From: Ixodes scapularis
Lineage: Eukaryota > Arthropoda > Arachnida > Ixodida > Ixodidae
Assembly: GCF_016920785.2 (NCBI RefSeq)
Contig: NW_024609836.1
Span: forward strand, 67,125,596 to 67,189,595
DNA length: 64,000 bases
Reading direction: 5' to 3'
Below, piece by piece: positions 56,250 to 64,000 of this stretch. The stretch's first letter is position 1. Each line of letters starts with the position of its first letter. The translations under genes were made by a program, and so were the position numbers. Below the pieces are notes generated by a model. That model was not told where the DNA came from and searched no databases. It saw nothing but the letters and a program-made list of their open reading frames with translations.

Positions 56250-56540
56250 GTTTTAGCAGATCGTTTCGCGAACTCTGAGAACGATACCACAACACGATGC
56301 ATGCACGAAGGCGGAGAGTATTGGGTACTGTTATCGGAACGATGGAGTAAAACTCGGGGAGTTCTACTAAAGCTCCCCAATGGGGAGTGTTACTAAATAT
56401 CTCCAAAGAGAGCTTTAGTAGATTCTTCCGATAACGATATCCGATAACGATACGATGCATGGGCAAAGACATCGCGGCGGAGAATCGGGTATAGTTATCG
56501 GAAATATTTACTAAAGCTCACTATTATAGTGACTGTATTG
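56250..56540. repeat. Reiterated short palindromes (CTACTAAAGCTC / GATAACGATA)
   Basis: CTACTAAAGCTC near 56363 and GAGCTTTAGTAG near 56411 are exact inverted copies. CGATACGATGCAT-type and GTTATCGGAA words recur on both sides, and TACTAAAGCTC appears a third time at 56508. It looks like a scrambled inverted array. Confidence 0.55.
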
Positions 56541-57095
56541 TTGGTAGCCTAAAGCTGTGCTCAAGATGCTCGCGAAACCTGTTGGGTCCGGTGGAAAATG
56601 ATCGTCAGCGTATTCTTATTATTATTATCTCACAGCACTGTACTTCAGTCGTATTCGTCCACCCATTCATGGTTGCTCTGATACAATTGTTTCAAATTAA
56701 TCTAACTTCTGTCTGCAAGTCTTTTTTTTTTTTTTCAAGTTATGTTGAAACCTATGCTGTCTTGAAAAAACTGCTCAATAAATTTCTTCCTGAAGTTTTT
56801 TTTTTTTTTTTGTAATTGATTACGTGGGTTTGTACGTAAAACAAATCCCCTTGTATATCGAATCCGACAAAATACCTACACCTGACTTCGGCCATATGAA
56901 GAAACAAATCCGTCGGTAGCTATCGTCGCACACACCTAATCTGCACCATTATGAGCGTTTCGTCGGAGCGCGAGACAGGTCAAGGCTTATAGATTGTTCG
57001 GTGTAATTAACTGATTATGGTAAGCAGCAATCACTTGGGTATAGGAGATGGGGGCTGCTGCAACGTTTCAGTGATGTGAAATGTGCAGATAACCT

Positions 57096-57172
57096 CCAGA
57101 ACACACACCCTCTAGGGTGTGTATTCTGGACTCGTAGGTACTCGTAGGTACTCGTAGGTACTCGTAGGTACT
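57096..57172. repeat. 34-bp palindrome followed by a 10-bp tandem repeat (4 copies)
   Basis: CCAGAACACACACCCT and AGGGTGTGTATTCTGG pair across a 2-base loop at 57096-57129, with one mismatch. CTCGTAGGTA then repeats exactly four times at 57131-57170. Confidence 0.85.
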
Positions 57173-57239
57173 GGAACAAATTCACATCCACATATACAAG
57201 TTTTTTTTTTTTGTTTTCTTTCTTGGCTCAGGTGACGAA

Positions 57240-57560
57240 CGCGTTGGTCATCCGCGAGGGTCTCCGCCTTTCCGCCTGCTTACTTCCTAGCCACGCGATG
57301 ACGCAGCGCAAGCGCACTGGCGACCAATCTCCGAGGGAGGCGTCCGCCATTAAATTGTAAACGATCTCGATCAATCCAACAATCTACGCTCTCTACGAAC
57401 AAGAGGCGACAGAGGCGCCGCCGCCGTCGTGCTCCTTTTCCATTGCCATATTTGAGGGCGATGTTTAGTGCGCATGCTCAGAACGAGCATAGGCTGCTAA
57501 GACCGGTCACCTCGATGGCGCGGAATGCACGTTGCAAAATAACCGTGGAAGCTAACCGTC
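57240..57560. other. CpG-rich island with a possible minus-strand first exon
   Basis: On the minus strand ATGGCGGACGCC starts at 57350 and remains open to a consensus donor GGAA|GTAAGC at 57283. The 22 codons match no protein I recognise. GC content is well above that of the AT-rich flanks. This may be a real 5' end or GC-rich repeat DNA. Confidence 0.2.
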
Positions 57561-59204
57561 AGCACGCGCTCAGCAGTGGCGCCCACAGATCTGACCGCGA
57601 GTGAATACTTCATGACGAGAAAGTCGCGAGGGGAGCTGCTGTTTTCCTTACTGTGGGTAAGGAAAAGCACGTGCTACCCACGCGGTTATGTTTTGATTTT
57701 CATAGTGAATAGAAGCTTACCATTGCACGTGCTTGCACCTGCAGCACCCTGAATTGTAAAAAAAAAAGAAAGATTTACTAAGCGGCGGTACCCAAACTTC
57801 TCGTTACGAATAGTGTGATAACTGAGGTGAAGTGTAACTGCAGTTAAAGGGGGACTTAACTGCGGCTAAGGCTGCCCGTGTAACACGGATTGCTGTACCC
57901 TCTGAAGCTGCGAAAGAAGGAGCAAGAAATTATAAATTATATTTCCTGTGAAGAAGGTCATATGAGCTTACAATTGAGCTTTGAAAAAAAAAAAAAAAAA
58001 AACGATTCTGGGAAGAAATGTATTAATCGTGGCGGTTAGCGTTTTTTTTTTTTTTTTTCTTCTGCACACTTAGGGGATGTGCAATTGCTTCGATCCCGGG
58101 TTTATCATATCACAGGTCCAAGGTATAAATAGAGACGGGGAATGGGGGAGGGGGGAGTGGGGGTCCATGATACAGTCGGTCTTGGAAGGTTACAATAACG
58201 CAGATAGCGCGCGGCTGCGATCTAGTCAATGGATGACCTTCAATACACAAGAATAGTCGCCACATATCTTTTTTTTCTTTTTTCTCGCTCGTATACTGTT
58301 GCGCTATTAGCACTCGACGCGGCTCGCGACCGCGGAAACAGCGACGAGTGGACCAGTTTGCGCTGGTGAGAGAACCCGGGACTGGGGAAATGATACTCGG
58401 CATTTTACACCATGTATAACGTACGCAGTGCCTCCCCTTCTCCCACACCGTCGCTTCGCTAGCGACTTTAATACCCTAAATCTGAAAAAAAAAAGACAGT
58501 ATCCATTTGAAATAAAATCATAAAATCTAAGGGTTCGCCTTACGTTTCTTAATTGTAACAGCCATTTTCTCGCGAACGGGTTAGATCTGTCGGTCAAAGT
58601 ACCCGGTGAGTGTATAAACTATAGCTATTCAGGTCGCACGTGAACTAATGGTGTCCAAGACAGGCGGTGACAAGTTGCGCTGATGTAGAAGGCACAAAAC
58701 AAAAAACTCGGACATTGGACTGCATCTTTATGTGGCCTAATTTTGGTACAGGTCTTCTATTTCTCGTGACCAGTCAAAGTTCAATAAAACGTGATATAAA
58801 TTAAATCAAACTCCATATCATTAGACCGAACATTAATTACGCTCTTACTCGCAGAACCACCGAGAAAGCAACCGTGTGGATCGGGCGTCTCATTCGGGAC
58901 ATTTTTATGCAAGACCGTTCATATCACATCTATTGTTGATTACGTCTGCTCTACGGACTAGCTTGGTAGATCAGCACCGAATAGCAATCGAGTGTCGGGC
59001 CATGTTTTCACGCTACCCCCGCCAGCGTATTTCTCCTCATATTAAAAATAGCGCAAAAGAGACGGTACAAAAAGACGAAGAAGCACACAGGACAAACGCA
59101 AACCAACTTGGCCAGCAGACCAAGCTTTTACAATATATTTCTCCTCCACAAGCCGAAAAACAAAATTGGGTTCTGTGTATGTTTATACAGACTAGAACTT
59201 GGCC

Positions 59205-59412
59205 CGCCTCAACGGGCGACGAGTCTCCCAGCTGTAGATGAGAATTTAGCCAGTGCAATAAAACCGCTAGCCTGGGCTCTTTAACGTGCACCACGCAGTA
59301 GTGATACACGACCGCACGCCGGTACGATGCTCATCAAGATCGAAACGGGCAGGGGTGGGGATTGAATCCAGCATCCTGGGTTCTGCAGCGTGAGCTCCAC
59401 AAGCCGACTTGT
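59205..59412 (-). mobile_element. tRNA-like SINE, copy 2
   Basis: On the minus strand it contains GAGCTCACGCTGCAGAACCC, a box B-like GGATTCAATCC, ACCGGCGTGCGG, then GCACGTTAAAGAGCCCAGG and CTAGCGGT. The block order is the same as at 14494-14705. Confidence 0.6.
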
Positions 59413-60252
59413 CACAGAACTCGTCAGGGGCACTGCCTTATTTCTTGATTGGTCCGTGTCCGCGTAGTGATTCGATGCCGTAGATATGGTACATGGTGGT
59501 CTTTATTTGGCGTATTTTTATCTGTATCTGACTATAGTCCAATAGTGACAAATGAGGCATGAAGCGTATAGGTCTTGTTCTCGTCCGCTGCTAGGAGAAG
59601 CGAGAAATCGTCACATGGCTCCTCAGTCGGTTAACCTCTTCGTCTTTCCAATAAAGTGTCTTTATTCTGGTACACTTAGAGAGCGCCGCCAAAATCTCCG
59701 AGATATCAATTTTTGGAACTGCGGTTTGTCTTGTTAATTTTCCCGGTTTGCGAGTTCCCTCAGAGCAGAAGACGTACAGAAGATTCTAGTGTTCATCGCC
59801 TCGTCATTTGACGCGGCGCGCGCCAGATGCCTTCATGACCTTTCATGGTGGGCTACTTGTCTTTCAGCAGCGGCACGACTTTCTTGAGCGAAAATGTATA
59901 ATCTAACACTCATAATACTTGTACCTCTGTCGCTCCGCCGCGGGTTGGCCCAAGCTTAGAATCGCTGGCTCGAAGACGATTACATGAGCCCGTTGTGCCG
60001 ATGAACGCAGTGGAAGAACGCTTCAAGCCGCACGAGACACTCTCAATGAATTCCCCAATTTCGTCCGCAAATCTCGGAACCGCGATTTATGAAGATATAT
60101 TTTCTAACTGACCCTCGGGCTGAAGTATGGCTTGGGTATAATCCATGAATATATTAACTATAACAGCAAGGGTGGTGGATTCGCTTTTTATATCTTGACC
60201 TGCACCATTCCCCATTAACCATCCGTTCTGTCAAAGAGGAGGAAACGAAGGG

Positions 60253-61041
60253 ATGCCCAGCCCGGTCCCCGACCACCCGTTCGGGGTCGTCCTCAAGGTG
60301 ATATCCCTCTTCCTCATCGTCATCACCCTGCCCTTCTCCCTCCTGCTCTGCCTGGTCGTCGTGCAAGAATTCGAGCGAGCCGTCATCTTCAGACTGGGCC
60401 GTCTGCAGCCAGGAGGAGCCGCCGGTCCGGGTCTATTCTTCATCATCCCGTGCATCGACGAGTACCGCGTGGTAGACCTGCGGACCGTGGTCTTCAACGT
60501 GTGTCCACAAGAGATCCTCTCCAAGGACTCGGTGACGGTAGCCGTAGACGCCGTTGTCTACTACCGCGTCTTCAACCCGGTCGCTGCCACCGTCAACATC
60601 AAGGACCACGCCCGGTCCACCATTCTTCTGGCCGCCACCATCCTGAGGAACGTGCTGGGGACCAAGATGCTGTCCGACGTCTTGTCGCAGAGGGAATCCA
60701 TCTCGCGTACGATGCAGACGCTTCTGGACGTGGCCACAGATCCGTGGGGGGTGAAGGTCGAGAGGGTGGAGTTGACGGACGTCCAACTGCCCGCTCAGAT
60801 GCAGAGGGCCATGGCCGCGGAAGCGGAGGCCGTGCGAGAAGGGAGGGCGAAGGTTGTGGCGGCCGAAGGAGAACAGCGGGCAGCCGTGGCGCTCAGGAAT
60901 GCCGCTAACGTGATAGCTCAGTCTCCAGCTGCGCTTCAGCTCAGGTACCTGCAGACGCTCGGGACCATCTCGGCGGAAAAGAACTCAACAATCGTGTTCC
61001 CGTTGCCTCTGGAGCTGTTGCAGACTCTGCTTTTCAGATAG
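60253..61041 (+). CDS. Stomatin/MEC-2-family membrane protein, single uninterrupted ORF
   Basis: The 262-residue product is a stomatin: a monotopic membrane scaffold that oligomerises in cholesterol-rich membrane and modulates ion channels (known for the family). Residues about 10-37 form the hydrophobic hairpin with the conserved bend proline (Pro27). The SPFH/PHB domain follows: FERAVIFRLGRL, GPGLFFIIPCIDEY, PQEILSKDSVTVAVDAVVYY, LRNVLGTKML, KVERVELTDVQLP, MQRAMAAEAEA, and the C-terminal AALQLRYLQTL and KNSTIVFPLPLELLQ. The palmitoylated cysteine at human stomatin Cys30 is replaced (HPFG for PCG), while the second (IIPC, Cys67) is kept. An in-frame TGA at 60196 limits the upstream extension. 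Stomatin genes usually have introns, so this may be a retrogene, but the frame is intact. Confidence 0.93.
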   Translation: MPSPVPDHPFGVVLKVISLFLIVITLPFSLLLCLVVVQEFERAVIFRLGRLQPGGAAGPGLFFIIPCIDEYRVVDLRTVVFNVCPQEILSKDSVTVAVDAVVYYRVFNPVAATVNIKDHARSTILLAATILRNVLGTKMLSDVLSQRESISRTMQTLLDVATDPWGVKVERVELTDVQLPAQMQRAMAAEAEAVREGRAKVVAAEGEQRAAVALRNAANVIAQSPAALQLRYLQTLGTISAEKNSTIVFPLPLELLQTLLFR

Positions 61042-62000
61042 ATATAGGAGGCTATAACCACCGATTTAGTTTTTGGCTTCTTTTGTCGGAAGGAACCATT
61101 GGAGATACGACGTCGCATTTACGAAAGCAACGTCTGTAACCCTTTATTTAAAAAAAAAAAAAAAAGAGGTTGGGAAGCACATGAGATTTGCGTAAATATC
61201 TGCTTGTTTGACCTTTTCCGCTGCACGTCATGTTTCGCAATACAGTTACCTCTTTGTGATAATCCTTCACAAAGGCCGATTGTAGTCACTGCACCTCAGC
61301 ACAGTCACATAAGTCACTCGCTTGCCACAAATGGAAATTATTTGAGAAATAAGCACGGCGTAAAGAACTCGCAGCTTTGAACGATAGTGGTATACCGCGG
61401 TATAATAATCGCATTCCGTTTTAGAACGACTTGAAGCTCTTGGGAATCTCGGGGGCGCACCAAAGTTACTACTCGTGAAGCATGCAGGCACAAAGCTAGC
61501 AGTGGCGGAACGCGGATGATTAGATCATTATCGCGTTCCGCCACTGCTAGCTTGGCGCCTGCTTCGCGAGTGGTAACCTTGGCTCGCCCCCGAGTTTCCT
61601 ACGAGCTTCAAGTCGTTCTAAATAGAGTTGATTTAGTGGTTTTCGATGACGCTCAGTAAATTTCTAACTGGAACCATATGTATACTTTCACACAATTAAA
61701 AGGTTAATTTACGAATTTGAATTAATGAGCCGACTTATCGCAAATATTAGCCACCTACATAATGTCCCCCTGGCCATGTAACAGACCTGCATAAACCACA
61801 TAAGTGTGACTTTCACGCCTTTTTTTTAAACAAATCTATAAAGCTTAAAAAAAAAAAAACCCGTGTATAATGTTTCTGTTTGATTGTATTGTATGTTTGT
61901 GTTTGATTGTGTATAATGTTTGTGTTTATTTTTTGTCTGTGTTGTGACGCACCGCCGATGTTGCTGTTTGTGAGATTCAACAAATAAACATAAAGCGCAT
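61042..62000 (+). other. Possible stomatin 3' UTR containing a 200-bp hairpin
   Basis: The first clean AATAAA on this strand after the stop is at 61983-61988, so the transcript may extend about 960 nt. That segment includes an A tract (61149-61163), the hairpin 61421-61621 and a GT/AT tandem-like part (61863-61935) with TATAATGTTT(C/G)TGTTTGATTGT units. Transcript extent is inferred. Confidence 0.35.
61421..61621. mobile_element. Foldback MITE, about 90-bp arms
   Basis: The left arm TTAGAACGACTTGAAGCTC ... CTAGCAGTGGCGGAACGCG and the right arm CGCGTTCCGCCACTGCTAG ... GAGCTTCAAGTCGTTCTAA pair almost fully around a loop of about 18 bp (GATGATTAGATCATTAT region). Confidence 0.85.
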
Positions 62001-62589
62001 TAGCGTGACGTCAACGAGTTTGGATCAAAATACGAGGGAGGGCAACTGACGCTTGGACGTCGGCCGGATGAGAGGATCGAGGTGGTTGCGAACTTGATAT
62101 CTTTGGATGTCCGGTGTGTCAGAACAACACCACCTAGATAAGCAGAATGTCTCCGCACCGTCATCACAGTCGGGTCGATCGAGGCCTGAGATTGGGCACG
62201 AGTGCTGCGTCAGTGTTCGGCCGGGGCTTGTGTCCAATCAGCGCGTCGAAGGCCGGACTCGGGACGAATAGCCGAGTTAGCGCGATACGACCGTGATGAT
62301 GTTTCATGAAGGGAGAGGAGGCGGTGCGGAGGCTTTGATAATTCCAGGTGGTGTTGGTCAGAACCGGCCAGAACCAGTCATATCCGGGGCCAGCAGTTAT
62401 CGCGGTTGCCCCGACGGCGATATTGAAAGGAGCGCGCTGTGCGCCGGATTAATTTATTTATCTGGTTTATTGCTTTCTGTTGTTATTGTCGCTACCCGCG
62501 GATACATGGATGCAACCGTGACGCATCGGATAGAGATATGATAATTATGATTGGGTCGAAGAAGAAGAAGCAGGGGGATTGGCTGCAGT

Positions 62590-62628
62590 GGTGCCGAAAC
62601 GGGGGGGGGGGGGGGGGGGGGGGGGGGT
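62590..62628 (+). repeat. Uninterrupted G tract (about 28 G)
   Basis: A single run of G follows GTGCCGAAAC. Such runs are length-unstable and can form quadruplexes. No gene lies within a kilobase on either side. Confidence 0.9.
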
Positions 62629-63362
62629 GAAATGTAAACATTACGGGGAAGTCTGTGACTATGCTGAAAGGTTTGTTTGGGCTAGTTGTTTATTTGACAT
62701 CTTGAGGTAAAAACAGCGCCACTGGACAAGCACGAAGAACAAAAACAGGAGATCAGCACACGAATCATGGTGAGGCAAGTGTCAAGTCAAGCCACGGATA
62801 CGGGATCCAGCCGTTGCATTTCAGAGCGTGTCGACGTGCTAGTCCAATCAAAACCTGTCAATAATCTTTCCCAAAAAACGCACAGCGGAATATTTGAGAG
62901 ACAATTCACTGGCACTGTTGCCGGCAGGTAAGGAAGCCGGATCTGTAGTGGTGCAGAGAGAAGAGATTCAGAAGCCGTCCAGTCTGTTTATAAATATAAA
63001 ATGTAAAAAAGTGACATTAGTCAGAGTAAAACATTAGGCTACGGGCATATGCAAAAGCTCGAATGAAAAATAAAATTGCCAAAAGCGATTGAAAAAAAAA
63101 ACAACAACTTGTGTCTAGATTTCTTTTTTCTGGAAAAGCGTTTAAGGTCGATTGTCCCTTAGTTTCAGAAAAAGAAGCGTGGCAAAAATCTTTCGCCCTA
63201 TTTTTAGCAGTTATAACAATATATTCAGAATTAGAAAAACTGACCAAGTCATATAACTTTTAAGCGAAAATAAAATAAGCCTTTCAGCATTTTTTGTCGA
63301 TGTCAAAGACTCATATTACCCAATTGCACATGAACTGATTCGCAATATTATACTCCATCTAA

Positions 63363-63542
63363 CTAAAACCGTGCAGCACAGCCAAAGCTACAGCGGAGAG
63401 AGTGTATGCCAACCTGTCAAGAAGAGGGAAAGGAGGAATGTGAGAGAAGGGCTGGGATTCCCCTGTTTCTCCTTTCCCTCCTCTTGAACAGGTCGGGATA
63501 CACTCTCTCTCCCGTAGCTCTGGCTGTACTGCACGGTTTTAG
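63363..63542. mobile_element. Foldback MITE, about 75-bp arms
   Basis: The left arm begins CTAAAACCGTGCAGCACAGC and the right arm in reverse complement CTAAAACCGTGCAGTACAGC. Pairing continues through GAGAGAGTGTAT and AGGGAAAGGA with about 10 mismatches. The open frames on both strands here come from this palindrome. A long G tract starts 15 bp to the right. Confidence 0.85.
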
Positions 63543-63737
63543 TGAGACAGGATATGGTGGGGGGGGGGGGGGGGGGGGGGGGGGACGGTGACGTTTCAAA
63601 ACAAAAATATATATACACTAAGATTTTTTTTTTTTTTTACTTATTGCCTATTTTGGCTCGACTTGCACAAAATAGCGTAACGACATCTTTATTAAAAAAA
63701 ACTGAGGATATGCATCCCCAGCATAGCTCCGATTTTG

Positions 63738-64000
63738 AGTGATATTTATATTGACAGGATCATTCCAGGTCGGCTGCGAGACACAGAAGCAGCCAATATT
63801 TTCATATTTGTCGATGATTTTCTTGTGCTTTTAGATTGTCAACATCAAAAAATTGATTCCCAGTTTTCTGAGACTGTGGCTGTTTTTAAAGATTGCCTCG
63901 CACCTTTGCGATTGACGTATGAGTTGCTCGTGAGCAATGCTTTCAAATTTTTATACTCGGACATGTATTCTTCAAGTGGACATATAGCAAGCCCATTCTG
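63738..64000 (+). mobile_element. Penelope-like element reverse transcriptase fragment, cut by the window edge
   Basis: The frame is open from about 63738 to the last base. It carries SDIYIDRIIPGRL, then IFIFVDDFLVLLDC, the RT catalytic motif C with a V-D-D core, and LAPLRLTYELL...FKFLYSDMYSSSGHI, which matches the post-motif region of Penelope-like RTs (LxFTxE...LxFLDxxI...VC). The usual aromatic Y before VDD is F here. Upstream motifs are absent, so the copy is 5'-truncated. Whether the GIY-YIG nuclease follows lies outside the window. Confidence 0.62.

Noticed and set aside
60433..60908. 117- and 152-codon frames overlapping stomatin
   Set aside because: Shadows of the stomatin coding sequence in other frames.
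1..64000. CRISPR array, operon or phage-like system
   Set aside because: Split genes with introns and polyadenylation signals; no regularly spaced direct repeats with unique spacers were seen.

Overview
The window is metazoan nuclear DNA: split genes with GT-AG introns, AATAAA signals, and dense interspersed repeats. The protein matches (striatin, FCF1, an SLC25A29-type carrier, stomatin) together with the repeat types (BEL/Pao with a tRNA-Phe primer site, Penelope-like, CR1/L2-like LINE, tRNA-derived SINE, many TIR elements of 0.2-1.2 kb) suggest an arthropod with a large repeat-rich genome, most likely a hard tick. The species call is inference; I could not run a search.

Layout. (1) From the left edge to about 26.77 kb lies a striatin gene on the + strand, entered mid-gene. 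Fifteen exons (2149-25211) join in phase without a break and encode the acidic linker, a Pro/Ser-rich segment and the whole WD40 propeller, followed by a GC-rich 3' UTR. Its introns are full of short inverted-repeat elements. (2) 26.8-29.4 kb is intergenic and contains a pogo-like transposon relic and a small TIR element. (3) 29.4-34.1 kb is a decayed BEL/Pao retrotransposon on the - strand with its 5' LTR and primer site but no 3' LTR and no RT core/RNase H. (4) 38.07-43.17 kb is FCF1 (- strand), the PIN-domain pre-rRNA processing factor; seven exons are placed and only the tiny first exon is missing. (5) 43.97-45.12 kb is a 1.15-kb transposon with about 150-bp TIRs and a perfect 8-bp target duplication. 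(6) At 46253 a 34-bp first exon starts a mitochondrial carrier of the SLC25A29 type on the + strand; I find no later exon, so the right-hand 18 kb may be its first intron. (7) 46.3-60.2 kb is repeat-dominated: LINE fragments, homopolymer G/C tracts, foldback elements and another 1.2-kb TIR element. (8) 60253-61041 is an intact, uninterrupted stomatin-family ORF. (9) The right edge carries two foldback elements and a Penelope-like reverse transcriptase fragment running off the window.

The host genes are unrelated housekeeping or signalling genes (STRIPAK scaffold, small-subunit processome nuclease, mitochondrial carrier, membrane scaffold); nothing suggests a shared pathway. I found no new multi-gene system. 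The most interesting material is structural: palindromic elements flanking single exons, a nested foldback insertion, a TIR element with clean TSD, and an intronless stomatin possibly nested in a carrier-gene intron.
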